Assembly: GCA_014192425.1 (NCBI GenBank)
Contig: BJHK01000007.1
Coordinates: 124,001 to 188,000 of the forward strand
DNA: 64,000 nucleotides
Source of the DNA: Planctomycetia bacterium
Lineage (GTDB): Bacteria; Planctomycetota; Planctomycetia; Pirellulales; UBA1268
Direction: 5' to 3'
The notes below the pieces were generated by a model. The model ran no database searches. It worked only from the letters and a program-made list of their open reading frames with translations, and was not told the origin of the DNA. The stretch's first letter is position 1. Every line of letters begins with the position of its first letter. Made by a program: the position numbers and the translations under genes. Shown in pieces: positions 1-8,700 of this stretch.

Positions 1-1539
1 GGGCGTAGCCGGCTGCTTGCCCGGCGCCGTCGGCGACGGCGCTGCCGGTCGGGGCAACTCGACGAGGGCCTCGAACACGACGGGCTTTTGGGCCGTGGCG
101 TAGAGCATGAGCGACGTCGCGTCGGCCTCAGGCCGGAAGAACAGGACAAAAAGGTCGCGGGGAAGGTAGCAATGCTTTTCTTCGTGCGCGGGGACGAGGC
201 GGCCTTGGTCGTCGTGGATGCGGACGCTGACCGCCCTGTCGGCCGCGACGCCGGCGCGGTCGATGAGCAGCCAGGGAACCGGCGACAAGAAGGAGACCCG
301 CCCGACACCGCCCGAAGACGACGCCGTGACCCTCACGGAGGCGTGCTGATCGAAGGGGGCCATGACAAACACAGAACCACCGGGCAGGATTCCGAATCGA
401 GGTGCAGGCAACGCAACAGCTGACGTCCCCGAGCCGCCGGCGGCGACGAGTTTCAGTTCGCAGTCGCCGGCGGTCAGTGAGTGTTCGACTTCACGGCCTG
501 CATGCGCGGCCGGAATGGTCACGCCCGTCAGCCGGCCCCGCTCGTCGGCGGTGAACGCCGCCTTCTCATTGCGAACGCAGATCAGCGACATCTGCCACAC
601 GCGCTCGCGGAGGAGGGATGAATCCTCGGACGTCGCCCGGGCGGCAGCCGTTCCGGAGCGCAGCAGGTTCGTCGGCTCCGAGCTCACCGCCGTGCCGAGA
701 GGCGATTCGAACCGGACCGCGGACACCTCCCAGTCGGTCGTCGGCCTGCCCTGCCAGCGAAACTCCGCGTCGGGCCGGGCCCAGTACGTGCCGCCATCCA
801 CGCCGGTGCGGATGCCGGTCACGGTCACGGTGAGGTCGCCCGCGGTGAACGTCTGCGGCAGTGGTTCGGCCGTCCACTCGGGAAACGGCGTCGGCGCGGG
901 GTGGGGAACGTCGAACGAGGCGACCACGTCGCCGGCGGTGTTTTTGACGTTCAACTCGAGCCGTGCGCCCCGGGGACGAAAGGCGGGAAGCCGACTGCTG
1001 AGGAGCCAGTTCCGTTCGCTGGCGTGATCGGCCAGCAGCGGTGGTGGGCCATATCGTGTCGAGGAGCCGTTGGTGGGTGAAAAGCACGACAGTGCAGGGT
1101 ATTCCGCATCCGCATCCGACACCTTGGTGCCGGCCGCATCGACGACCACGTTCTCCGCCCACCAGTCGAAGTCGAGCGGCGCACCGGTGCGGGGATCCCG
1201 CCGCGACAGCCAGGCGACGATCTGGTGGGGGGTGGAAGAGTTGCCGGTGAGGACCTGCGGCTGTGAACCGAAGAGCCGGGCCCGCAGGTCGTCGGCGGGT
1301 GGGGTGTAAGAAAACGTGGGTTTCGCCCCGGTCGTCAGGGCCTCGATCCTCAGGATCGAGCCGTCGGGCATCCGGCACTCGTATTCACTCAGCGGCCGCG
1401 CCGCGCCGAGCGGGCCGTAGATCCGCACGGCGGCGAACCAGGCCAGCAGTGCGGCCAGCAACACGAGCGAAACCTGCAACCCCAACGGCAGCCACGTCGG
1501 GGACCGGCGACGGTCTGGAGCACATGGGGTCACGAGCAT
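1..1539 (-). CDS. Membrane-anchored hypothetical protein, 3' end beyond the window
   Basis: The minus strand is open from the ATG at 1539 to base 1 (513 codons, no stop), so the gene runs off the left edge. An in-frame TGA lies seven codons upstream of this ATG, which makes it the first possible ATG. Residues 18-40 form one hydrophobic segment after a short Arg-rich start, so the protein is probably anchored by an N-terminal signal anchor with a large outer domain. No enzyme motif was recognised. The following 450 residues are rich in Thr, Pro, Val and Asp, as in beta-rich extracytoplasmic proteins. It lies 72 bases downstream of the phosphatase on the same strand and may be co-transcribed. 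All overlapping frames read as Arg-rich shadows. Confidence 0.75.
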   Translation of the reverse strand, partial: MLVTPCAPDRRRSPTWLPLGLQVSLVLLAALLAWFAAVRIYGPLGAARPLSEYECRMPDGSILRIEALTTGAKPTFSYTPPADDLRARLFGSQPQVLTGNSSTPHQIVAWLSRRDPRTGAPLDFDWWAENVVVDAAGTKVSDADAEYPALSCFSPTNGSSTRYGPPPLLADHASERNWLLSSRLPAFRPRGARLELNVKNTAGDVVASFDVPHPAPTPFPEWTAEPLPQTFTAGDLTVTVTGIRTGVDGGTYWARPDAEFRWQGRPTTDWEVSAVRFESPLGTAVSSEPTNLLRSGTAAARATSEDSSLLRERVWQMSLICVRNEKAAFTADERGRLTGVTIPAAHAGREVEHSLTAGDCELKLVAAGGSGTSAVALPAPRFGILPGGSVFVMAPFDQHASVRVTASSSGGVGRVSFLSPVPWLLIDRAGVAADRAVSVRIHDDQGRLVPAHEEKHCYLPRDLFVLFFRPEADATSLMLYATAQKPVVFEALVELPRPAAPSPTAPGKQPATP

Positions 1540-1611
1540 CGGTCTCGCAGATGGGCTTCAGGCCGCCGCTGGGTGTGCGGGATCGTGGGTGGGCGTGCGG
1601 GGCGGAATGCG

Positions 1612-2595
1612 TCAGCCCTCCACGCGGACGCCGCCGTCGGCCCGCTTCGTGAACCGGTGCAGGAGGCCGCCGTCCACGCCGTAATGGGCGATCGCCAGGG
1701 CGTCGTTCGCCACGTGCAGATGGGTGAAGCCGTGCGCGGCACGGCCGAAGGCCGCCGGCCGGTCGTGCAGCGGCAGGTCGCGCGTCTGATGGCCGCCGCC
1801 CCCCGAGATGACGAACGACGTGAACCGGTCGGTCAGTTCGAGATGCTGCAGGTCGTGTTCGTGACCGGAGAGGAACACGTGCACCTTGTGCCGCTCGAAG
1901 AGCGGAGCCCAGTCGCGGACGAGATGGGGCGTGTCTCCATAGGCACCGTTGGAGAACACCGGGTGATGGGCCATGACCAACGTGAACGCGCCGCGCGGAG
2001 CCGCCAACTGCTTCTCCAGCCACGCCTGCTGCTCCCGCTGCTCCTCCGCGGCGAGGTGCTGGGGCACGGTGTTGCTGTCGAGGGCCAGGATCGTGAGCCG
2101 GCCCGGCCCGTCGCCGACGTCGATGCGGTACCACTTGGCCGGCATCCGCCAGCGGGTGCCGGGGGTTCGGGCGTATGCGAGTTGGGCCTGCTCGCCGCCG
2201 GCATTGTCACTGTAGTCATGGTTGCCGAGCACGGCATAGCACGGGCAGTCGAAGTCGCGGGCCGGGTACATCTCCTCGAAAACGTGTCGCCAACGCGGCG
2301 AGTCGGCGGCGAGCCCGCCGGGCACGCCACCGTAGATGTTGTCGCCGAGCAGCAGCAGAGACTCGAGGCGGATGCCGGCGCGTTCGCGGAAGGTGCGCAT
2401 CGCCCCGGCGACGGCGGTCTGGCGCTCGTCGCCCGTGCCGAAGTCGCCGAGGGCGAGCAGGTGCAGCCCGGCCCGATCGACGGGCGGCTGCGCCCGGCTG
2501 CGGCCGACGTTGACCGCGAGCGCGGCGCTCGAGCAGAACGCCGTCTGCAGCGCCCGCCGCCGGCTGATCAGCCGATCATCCCCGTGCTGGCCCAT
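1612..2595 (-). CDS. Tat-exported calcineurin-like metallophosphoesterase (purple acid phosphatase type)
   Basis: This is a probable secreted phosphomonoesterase with a binuclear metal site. The metallophosphoesterase ligands appear in order: GDFG at residues 50-53, GDN at 84-86, GNHD at 124-127, HH at 210-211 and GHEHD at 244-248. The N-terminus has a twin-arginine-like segment (SRRR at 11-14) followed by a hydrophobic stretch ending near Ala-Gln at 35-36, so it is probably exported folded. At 327 residues it matches the short purple acid phosphatase (ACP5-like) class. The Tyr ligand in GNHDY (128) fits that class. The fold and metal site are confident; the natural substrate is unknown. Confidence 0.85.
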   Translation of the reverse strand: MGQHGDDRLISRRRALQTAFCSSAALAVNVGRSRAQPPVDRAGLHLLALGDFGTGDERQTAVAGAMRTFRERAGIRLESLLLLGDNIYGGVPGGLAADSPRWRHVFEEMYPARDFDCPCYAVLGNHDYSDNAGGEQAQLAYARTPGTRWRMPAKWYRIDVGDGPGRLTILALDSNTVPQHLAAEEQREQQAWLEKQLAAPRGAFTLVMAHHPVFSNGAYGDTPHLVRDWAPLFERHKVHVFLSGHEHDLQHLELTDRFTSFVISGGGGHQTRDLPLHDRPAAFGRAAHGFTHLHVANDALAIAHYGVDGGLLHRFTKRADGGVRVEG

Positions 2596-2649
2596 GCGGT
2601 CCCTCTCCTGCCGGACGAAAACGTCCGCATTCTACCCGCCCCGCACGGT

Positions 2650-2694
2650 GTGGCCCAAGCCCGGCCACGCATGTGGCCCAAGCCCGGCCACGCA
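2650..2694. repeat. Two tandem copies of a 22-bp palindromic element
   Basis: A unit beginning GTGGCCCAAGCC and ending GGCCACGCA occurs at 2650-2671 and 2673-2694. Each unit has GTGGCC/GGCCAC ends and can fold back. It lies between the divergent phosphatase and thiL genes, so it is a REP-like intergenic palindrome or part of their control region. Its function is unknown. Confidence 0.6.
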
Positions 2695-2734
2695 GACCTT
2701 TCCCCGGCTCGTGCGGGCGGCGACAATCCCCGCC

Positions 2735-3676
2735 ATGGAAACCGCTTTCGTCTCCTGGCTGCTCGGCCGCATCCCCGCCGACCCCCGTCTCGAGGTGCCA
2801 CCGGGGGACGACGCTGCGGTGCTCCGTCCGCCGGCCATGCGCCGGACCGTCGTCACCGTCGACATGCTCAGCGAAGGCGTGGACTTCATCCTCGGTCCCG
2901 ACTGCCCGGCCGCGGCGGTCGGCCACAAGGCGCTGGCCGTGAGCCTCAGCGATCTGGCCGCCATGGCGGCCCGCCCCGAGGCGGCGTTCGTCGCCGTGAC
3001 CCTGCCGCGGCACGGCGGCGATGCGATCGGCCGCGGGCTGCAGGAGGGGATTGCCCGGCTCGCCGCCGCCCACGGCGTGACGATCGCCGGGGGCGACACG
3101 AACGCCTGGGACGGGCCGCTGGTCATCAGCGTGACCGCCATCGGCAGCGTGCCACCCGGGAGGGCGTGGCGGCGCGACGGCGCCCGGCCCGGCGATGCGA
3201 TCGTCGTCAGTGGGGCCTGCGGCGGCAGCCTGCTCGGCCGACACTTGGCCGTCGCCCCGCGCTGCCGCGAGGCAATCACGATCGCGGAGCGGTTCACGGT
3301 CCATGCCGCGATCGACGTCAGCGACGGCCTGGCGCTCGACCTCGCCCGGATGATGCAGGCCAGCGGCACTGGCGCCGTTCTCGATCCGGCGACGGTGCCG
3401 ATCCATCCCGACGCGGTGCGGATGAGCAGCCTGCCCGGCGACGGCCGCACGCCGCTCGACCATGCCCTCGGCGACGGCGAGGATTTTGAGCTGCTGATGA
3501 CGCTGCCGGCGGACGAGGCGGCCCGGCTCGTGGCCGCGGCCGGTGCGGCGCCGCTCGAATTGCCGCTGACGATCATCGGCGAGGTCGTCGCCGGCGGCGG
3601 CCTGTTTCTGCGGAACGCGGACGGCACCCGCACGCCGCTCGAGCCGCGCGGATTCGTTCATGCGTTCGACGGGTGA
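2735..3676 (+). CDS. thiL: Thiamine-monophosphate kinase
   Basis: ThiL phosphorylates thiamine monophosphate to thiamine diphosphate with ATP, the last step of cofactor synthesis. The protein from the ATG at 2735 has 313 residues, normal for ThiL, and shows the AIRS/ThiL landmarks: GDDAAV near residues 24-29, the Mg/ATP-binding IDVSDGL near 193 and GDGEDFELL near 246. The open frame extends upstream through the palindromic repeat, but the family start fits 2735. The tsaE frame starts 7 bases after the stop, or overlaps it if the upstream ATG is used, so the two genes are probably co-expressed. Confidence 0.9.
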   Translation: METAFVSWLLGRIPADPRLEVPPGDDAAVLRPPAMRRTVVTVDMLSEGVDFILGPDCPAAAVGHKALAVSLSDLAAMAARPEAAFVAVTLPRHGGDAIGRGLQEGIARLAAAHGVTIAGGDTNAWDGPLVISVTAIGSVPPGRAWRRDGARPGDAIVVSGACGGSLLGRHLAVAPRCREAITIAERFTVHAAIDVSDGLALDLARMMQASGTGAVLDPATVPIHPDAVRMSSLPGDGRTPLDHALGDGEDFELLMTLPADEAARLVAAAGAAPLELPLTIIGEVVAGGGLFLRNADGTRTPLEPRGFVHAFDG

Positions 3677-3683
3677 CGCTGCA

Positions 3684-4217
3684 ATGGATGAGCCCCGAAT
3701 CGCCATCGCGAGTTCGATCAGCGTGCCCGACGAGGCGGCGCTCGGGCCGTTCGCGCATGCGATCGTCGCCGCGCTCCCCGCGCATGCGTTCCTCGCCCTG
3801 CACGGCGATCTCGGCGCCGGCAAGACGACGTTCGTGAAGGCGATCGCCGCGGCGCTGGGGATCCACCCGGCGAGCGTCATCAGCCCGACGTTCGGCCTGA
3901 TCCACGTCCACGACGGCCCGCGTGGCCGGCTCCTGCACGCCGACATGTACCGGCTCGTAGACCCCGGCGACCTGCCCGAGACCGGCTGGGACGACGCCGT
4001 TGCGGCCTCCGACGTGGCGTGCGTGGAGTGGCCGGAGCGGATCGCGGCGGCGCTGCCCGATGAACGGCTCGACGTCACGATCGCGATCGATTCGCCGACG
4101 GCGCGGACGCTCTCGTTCGCGGCCCATGGTGCCGCCCACGCGCCGGTCGTCGCCGCGGTCGCCGCCCACGCCGCTGTGGACTGCGGGAATCCGTCGGATT
4201 CAATGTCTGGGAGCTGA
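3684..4217 (+). CDS. tsaE: tRNA threonylcarbamoyladenosine biosynthesis ATPase TsaE
   Basis: TsaE is the P-loop ATPase that works with TsaB and TsaD to make t6A37 on ANN-decoding tRNAs. The Walker A GDLGAGKTT is at residues 41-49, followed by the family SPTFGL segment and the HADMYRL segment. The protein has 177 residues from the ATG at 3684. An ATG at 3660, overlapping thiL by 17 bases, is also possible. About 40 Ala/His-rich residues at the C-terminus go beyond the usual domain. Confidence 0.85.
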   Translation: MDEPRIAIASSISVPDEAALGPFAHAIVAALPAHAFLALHGDLGAGKTTFVKAIAAALGIHPASVISPTFGLIHVHDGPRGRLLHADMYRLVDPGDLPETGWDDAVAASDVACVEWPERIAAALPDERLDVTIAIDSPTARTLSFAAHGAAHAPVVAAVAAHAAVDCGNPSDSMSGS

Positions 4218-4501
4218 CCGGGAACACGAGAGTGAGACCGTGAACACTGACGCTTGGCGAGCGAATGTGTTGAGCGAATGGACGGGCGCATGCTGGTGCG
4301 AGAAGGTTTCGCGAGCAGTTCGTAATCGGATGCTCTCCCGTTCGCCGGAATAAGTGAGCAGGCCCACGATCACGACAACGATTCAACTGACGCCTCCCTA
4401 CGACCTCGCACGCAAGGCTACCGCGGCCGGGTTGATGTCGTCCGAAGCCATGTGAGCAGGCCCGCCTCGCCATTGAGCAGATCACCCCAAGGAGTCATTT
4501 C

Positions 4502-5356
4502 ATGAAGATCGCATTTCTCGGCACCGGGTTGATGGGTAGCGGCTTCGTCCGTCGGCTTCTGGCGCAGGGGCACACGGTGCACGTGTGGAACCGTTCGCCA
4601 GCGGCGGCGAAGGCGCTCGAGGCCCATGGCGCCAAGGCGTGTGCGGCGTCCGCCGACGCGGTGGCGGAAGTCGAGCGGGTGCACCTGTCGCTGGCCGACG
4701 ACGCTTCGGTCGACGCGGTGCTCGAGCCGCTCGCCGACGTCATTCCCGCATCGTGCTGGATCATCGACCACACGACCACCACGCCGAGCGCGACCGGCGA
4801 GCGTGCCCGACGCTGGGCGGGAAGGGGGCGGGTGTACCTTCACGCGCCAGTGTTCATGGGGCCGGTGAATGCGACGGAGGGCACTGGCGTGATGCTCGTA
4901 TCTGGAGACCCCGAGCAGTGTGCGAGGGTGCTGCCGGAACTTGAGCGGATGACCGGCCAGGTGTTCCAGCTCGGGCCGCAGCCGGAACGGGCGGCGGCAT
5001 TCAAACTCTTTGGCAATCTGGCTTTTCTGGGGATGTCGGCATTGGCGGGCGACATCCTGCGGCTGGCGGACGCGACCGGCGTCGAACCGCAGGATGCAGC
5101 GATGATGTTTCAGCAGTTCAATCCGGGCGACTTCTTTCCGGCCAGGTTTGCCAAGGTGGCCGAAGGCCCATTCAAGCCGGCTTCGTTCACCGTCAGCATG
5201 GCCCGGAAGGATGTTCGGCTGATGGTGGAGGAAGCGGCGGAGCATGGTTGCCCGCTGGTCATCATGCCGGCGGTGGCGGCCCAATACGATGCGGCGATCG
5301 CCCGCGGCGAGTCAGCGATGGATTCGTCGGCCGCATTCCGGCATGTGGCGACGTAA
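4502..5356 (+). CDS. NAD(P)-dependent beta-hydroxyacid dehydrogenase (3-hydroxyisobutyrate dehydrogenase family)
   Basis: This is an NAD(P)H-dependent oxidoreductase of the 6-phosphogluconate dehydrogenase-like superfamily. The Rossmann motif GTGLMG is at residues 7-12, a substrate-loop HAPVFMG segment follows near 117-123, and the catalytic Lys is probably K168 in FKLFGN. The length of 284 residues is normal. An AAGGAG Shine-Dalgarno sequence at 4490-4495 sits correctly before the ATG. About 280 bases before it hold no gene, so it probably has its own promoter. The exact hydroxyacid substrate (3-hydroxyisobutyrate, glyoxylate, tartronate semialdehyde) cannot be read from sequence. Confidence 0.85.
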   Translation: MKIAFLGTGLMGSGFVRRLLAQGHTVHVWNRSPAAAKALEAHGAKACAASADAVAEVERVHLSLADDASVDAVLEPLADVIPASCWIIDHTTTTPSATGERARRWAGRGRVYLHAPVFMGPVNATEGTGVMLVSGDPEQCARVLPELERMTGQVFQLGPQPERAAAFKLFGNLAFLGMSALAGDILRLADATGVEPQDAAMMFQQFNPGDFFPARFAKVAEGPFKPASFTVSMARKDVRLMVEEAAEHGCPLVIMPAVAAQYDAAIARGESAMDSSAAFRHVAT

Positions 5357-5438
5357 CCGCCGGCCGTGAGTGAGGGGCCGGCGGCCACACGATTGCGCGC
5401 AGCACGACATTGGCGGGCGACCCGTGGCCACGGGTCGC

Positions 5439-5606
5439 TCACAGCGGCAAACGTCCCAGCAAGGCAAGGATCAGCAGGATGACCAGAACCAGCCCGAGCA
5501 ACCCGCCTCCCGCGCCGAGAACGTTGTTCCCGCTCCGGAAGCCGTAGCCGCCGCCCAGCAGGGACAGCACCAAAATCACAACAAGGATGAGCACGATCGG
5601 ACCCAC
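5439..5606 (-). CDS. Small two-helix membrane protein (DUF3309-like)
   Basis: This is a 55-residue protein with two hydrophobic helices separated by a Gly-rich loop and ending GRLPL, the pattern of the DUF3309 family of small bacterial membrane proteins. I place the start at the GTG at 5606 because AAGGAG lies six bases upstream. An ATG at 5624 would put this ribosome site inside the gene. Its function is unknown, although such proteins are often stress-induced. Confidence 0.7.
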   Translation of the reverse strand: MGPIVLILVVILVLSLLGGGYGFRSGNNVLGAGGGLLGLVLVILLILALLGRLPL

Positions 5607-5882
5607 AGTTCGCTCCTTATGCAAGAAGGGTGAAATTCAAGAAGAGTAAAAACGCCCTTGTGGAGTCCTTCCCTCAACGTCCGAAATACCTTTCATCGCT
5701 GACGAGCCGAGCAGCGGTCTGTCTCTCACTGGCACTCACACATGCCCTGCGCGACAGCTTCCTGTCGCACTGAAAAGGGGATCGAACCAACCGCGACACC
5801 CCCACGGACTCAGGGGAGACGGACACCACCCGTCGCCACCTTTTTCGACCGCCCCGCGCCGCCGTTTTCAACCGCCGTCAAC

Positions 5883-6080
5883 AATCACCCACTGTCGCAC
5901 GGACACCGGTGGAATCACGTGATCGACAAGATGCGCGGCGGTCTGCGTCATGTGCCTGCCATTGCAGGACGGACAGACGCCTCTTCCCTTGCACGAGAAC
6001 GCGATGACAAACCCCTGGCCGCAGCCCGTGCAGAGAGCACGGCCGAAACCGAAGCAGAGGATGCCGCACTCGAGAGAGCC
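5883..6080 (-). pseudogene. Remnant of an IS91-family transposase (zinc-binding N-terminal domain)
   Basis: A minus-strand frame keeps the zinc-ribbon region of IS91-type transposases: LECG, then CTGCGQ, CKGRGVCPSCNGR and HLVDHVIPPV, ending VRQWV. After VRQWV the similarity stops and the frame ends at a TGA at 5868-5870. Upstream of about 6080 it no longer matches the family. Only about 65 codons survive out of several hundred, with no catalytic Tyr/HUH part, so it is a dead fragment. It marks an old rolling-circle insertion. Confidence 0.7.
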
Positions 6081-6109
6081 GGACGACGCTGGCGGAAGAC
6101 TTTCCCGGA

Positions 6110-6238
6110 ATGAACGTCATCCACCGCGGCATTAGCGCCGCACGGCTGGCGGAGTTGGCGGGATTCGCCCCGCGACTCGTCGCCGGCTCCACGCCGCGCG
6201 TGATCGCGGTTTTAGCCGGCGCCAATGACATCGGGTCA
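6110..6238 (+). pseudogene. Fragment resembling an SGNH/GDSL hydrolase
   Basis: About 43 codons starting MNVIHRGIS and continuing to VLAGANDIGSG look like blocks II-III of SGNH hydrolases (NRGISG ... GxND). The block I Ser and the C-terminal DxxH are absent, and the frame runs into unrelated sequence. It is probably a gene fragment left by the rearrangements around the IS91 remnant. The match is short. Confidence 0.4.
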
Positions 6239-6291
6239 GGCGGCCGGTGCTCGAGGAGATGCTCGAAGATGCGAAGGAGACCGCTTCGAAA

Positions 6292-6348
6292 GTAGACCGC
6301 TTGCTCTGCAAGTGAATTTGGGATCCGCTTGCGAAGCAAGCGGTCTAC
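6292..6348. repeat. 13-bp inverted repeat downstream of the CBS gene
   Basis: GTAGACCGCTTGC at 6292-6304 is repeated in inverted form at 6336-6348. An inner palindrome CCGCTTGCGAAGCAAGCGG overlaps the right arm. It lies just after the stop of the minus-strand CBS gene, so it may act as a transcript end. It could equally be the end of a small mobile palindrome. Confidence 0.5.
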
Positions 6349-6353
6349 GGGTT

Positions 6354-6794
6354 TCACGCGCGGCGGTGGATGTATTCCTCCACCTGGTGGAGGGCGACCT
6401 CGCAGGAACTGAACCGCTGGGCGTTCACGTCGCCGATCGACACGATCCCCACGACGAGCCCTTCGCCATCGACCACCGGCAAGTGCCGCACACGCTGGCG
6501 ACGCATCACTTCGCTCACCTCGTCGATGGGGGTTTCCGGAACGCAGCACAGCACCTCTGCGGTCATCACGTCGGCGACGAGCGTCTCCTCCGGCCGCCGC
6601 ATCTCGGCGACCACCCGCCGCAGTACGTCGCGCTCGGTGAACATGCCAACAAGCTTGTCGGCGTGAATCACCAGGAGCGATCCGATCCGCTCGTCGTTCA
6701 TGAGCCGCGTCGCCTCGAGCACCGAGGCGGCGGGGTTCGTGGCTACGGGCGGCCTGAACCCCTTGAAACGCAAAATGTCCATGACGGTTTCCAT
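6354..6794 (-). CDS. CBS-domain pair protein
   Basis: This 146-residue protein consists almost only of two CBS motifs (about residues 5-60 and 70-125), a unit that binds adenine nucleotides and acts as an energy sensor. The first repeat ends VGMFTERDVLRR and the second VGIVSIGDV, both typical. The start at 6794 follows a clear GGAGG ribosome site, and an upstream extension of the frame has no such support. No catalytic domain is fused, so it probably works as a stand-alone regulator whose partner is unknown. Confidence 0.85.
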   Translation of the reverse strand: METVMDILRFKGFRPPVATNPAASVLEATRLMNDERIGSLLVIHADKLVGMFTERDVLRRVVAEMRRPEETLVADVMTAEVLCCVPETPIDEVSEVMRRQRVRHLPVVDGEGLVVGIVSIGDVNAQRFSSCEVALHQVEEYIHRRA

Positions 6795-7027
6795 GTCGCT
6801 TCCTCCCTTTGGTGGCGTTGCCTTTCCCGATACCCCGCGGATATGAGACAACCGTTTCCCTGGTACCAGCCCCGCTTCAATCCTAGCAGGAGGGGGATGC
6901 GGCTCCAAAAAGAGCCCCCGCGATCTCACGAGTGGAACACGACAGTCCCCGCTCGTTCCCGCCCGCCCGACGCCGCCGGGCAGCCTGTGACGCCAACTGG
7001 ACCGGCGCCGACAGCCTTCGCGCTCGC

Positions 7028-7170
7028 CTGCCGCGCCGTCTCCATTGGCAGGAACATGTGGAGGCGATGTCGGTCAGGCTTCGAAAACCGAACCGTGCGT
7101 AGAACGAACGTGCGGTGTCGTCTCTTGCATCAACCTCGATGACGGCCGATGCGATGAATTCAGCCGCGTG
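7028..7170 (-). pseudogene. C-terminal fragment of a GNAT acetyltransferase, frameshifted
   Basis: The minus strand encodes a GNAT C-terminus: AAEFIASAVIEVDARDD, then ARSFYARFGF, the usual YxxxGF end of the acetyl-CoA fold. The expected final RLHMFLPMETA sequence is present but in another frame, so a frameshift lies near 7070. No start or N-terminal half is visible. The pattern resembles TacT-type toxin acetyltransferases. It directly follows the isochorismatase gene. Confidence 0.55.
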
Positions 7171-7190
7171 GCTCGCACCGTTTGCCGTGT

Positions 7191-7724
7191 TCAGAGGACG
7201 AGGCGGCGGAGGTCCTGGAACCGGGGATGCTCCGCGCTGCCGCACCACTCGAAGATCAGCGATTCGCTCGTCACGGGAACCGCGCCGGCGCCTTCCAGCC
7301 GACGCAGCGCCGTCTCGTGGTCGACCGCGTGCCGCGAGGCGACGGCGTCGGTCGCGACGCAGACGTCGAGGCCGCGGGCGAGCAGGTCGAGGGCCGTCTG
7401 GGCGATGCAGACATGGGTCTCGAAGCCGACGACCACCACGGTCGCCACGTCGGCGGGAATGGCCGCCGCGAACTCCGGGCTGCCGCAGCAGCTGAAGGCC
7501 ATTTTGGCGATCGGCGCGGGGAGCAGGCCGGCCAGTTCCGGCGGCGTCGCGCCGAGGCCGCGCGGGTACTGCTCGGTCAACATCGCGCGGACGCCGAGGA
7601 TGCCGGCCGCCGTGGCGAGGCGGACGGACCGGTTCACGACCCGCGGGCCGTCGGCGACCGCGGCGATGAGCCGCTCCTGGATGTCCACGACGCAGAGCAG
7701 GGAGGTGGCGGGGTCGAGTCGCAT
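7191..7724 (-). CDS. Isochorismatase-family hydrolase
   Basis: This 177-residue cysteine hydrolase has the family catalytic triad: Asp14 in VVDIQER, Lys74 in AKMAF and nucleophile Cys106 in ETHVC. The family includes nicotinamidases, ureidosuccinate/biuret hydrolases and isochorismatases. The substrate cannot be assigned. It is on the same strand as, and downstream of, the ftsQ-like gene with about 30 bases between them, so it may be the last gene of that transcript. Confidence 0.85.
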   Translation of the reverse strand: MRLDPATSLLCVVDIQERLIAAVADGPRVVNRSVRLATAAGILGVRAMLTEQYPRGLGATPPELAGLLPAPIAKMAFSCCGSPEFAAAIPADVATVVVVGFETHVCIAQTALDLLARGLDVCVATDAVASRHAVDHETALRRLEGAGAVPVTSESLIFEWCGSAEHPRFQDLRRLVL

Positions 7725-7757
7725 CGATATCGCGGCCGCGTCGGCCGGCCTCGAGGG

Positions 7758-8642
7758 TCAGGGGATCGCCGGTGGATCGTTCGGCCGCGGGGCCGGTTCG
7801 ACGCCGGGCTCGCGGGTGAGGTCGATGCGGTCGGGTATCGGCGCGCGGGCCAAATCCTTGAGCCGGGCGATCCGGGCCGCCGCCGGCGGCTCGCCGTCGC
7901 GCTCCCGGCCGGGGGCCGAGCCGAAGCGGATCGTCCGTTCGCCGGGGCCGACCAGTTCCCAGAGCCTGCCGCTGCGGTCGCGGACCGGACGCAGCTCGAC
8001 GAGGCCAAGCGGCTTCCATTCCGGGCGCACCAGCGCGGCCAGCGCTGCGGCCTCCTCGACCTCGACGTCACCCCAGGCGATGCCGGCCGCCGACTGGGGG
8101 CTCGATTCCACGCCGCTGATCCGCGGGTAGTCGGCAGCCGCCTCCGGCGTGAAGTCGGCGGTCGGCAGGACGATGCCCTCCGCGTCGACCCCCACCAGAC
8201 CCCCCTTCCATCTGACCATCGCCACCGGCTCGCGGCACTCGAGCTCCACGTCGGCCGCGGCGGGATGCCGGACGGCGACGCGGACCACGCGCCGGACCCA
8301 GGGGTGGGCGTCGAAGGCGTTGGCCAGCTTGCGCTCGATCTCCGGATCGTCGATCGGCAGGCCATGGTCGAGGCTGGCGTCGCGCAGGGCCTCGGCGACG
8401 AGGTTCGTCGTCACCCACGGGGGCACTCCGCGGACCGTCACGTGGGCCGGAAACAGGAGCGCGTCAGGCTGGACGCGGATCGTCTCGCCGTACCGCGACC
8501 AGACCGCGGCGCCCGCCGCGATGGCGGCCGCGGCGACGACGACGGCCCCGATGCCGGCGCGATGCGAGGAGGCGAAGGCGGCGAGCGGCCCGCGGCTCGT
8601 GGGCTCGGTCGCGACGGCCGGGCGACGGGGAGGCGTCTTCAT
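7758..8642 (-). CDS. ftsQ: FtsQ-type cell division protein
   Basis: A bitopic divisome protein by architecture and place: a short cytoplasmic tail, one membrane helix at about residues 31-49, then a POTRA-like domain starting VTVRGVPP and a beta domain. The length of 294 residues fits FtsQ. It follows murB directly, as in many dcw clusters. The start at ATG 8642 was chosen because upstream codons are Arg/Ser-rich shadow sequence. FtsQ proteins diverge strongly, so the call rests on topology, the POTRA motif and neighbours. Confidence 0.7.
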   Translation of the reverse strand: MKTPPRRPAVATEPTSRGPLAAFASSHRAGIGAVVVAAAAIAAGAAVWSRYGETIRVQPDALLFPAHVTVRGVPPWVTTNLVAEALRDASLDHGLPIDDPEIERKLANAFDAHPWVRRVVRVAVRHPAAADVELECREPVAMVRWKGGLVGVDAEGIVLPTADFTPEAAADYPRISGVESSPQSAAGIAWGDVEVEEAAALAALVRPEWKPLGLVELRPVRDRSGRLWELVGPGERTIRFGSAPGRERDGEPPAAARIARLKDLARAPIPDRIDLTREPGVEPAPRPNDPPAIP

Positions 8643-8700
8643 GGGATACGGAACCTCGGGGGCGGGCAGCGCCGCCGGCCGCGCCGGCCGGCTCGACGTC

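Noticed and set aside
362-1378. Plus- and minus-strand frames of 70-270 codons (362-1027 +, 566-1378 -)
   Set aside because: They are Arg/Ser/Pro-rich shadows of the long open minus-strand frame 1539-1, which has natural composition and a membrane helix.
2576-4291. 571-codon minus-strand frame opposite thiL-tsaE
   Set aside because: It runs antisense to two well-recognised enzymes and has no family motif; a GC-skew shadow.
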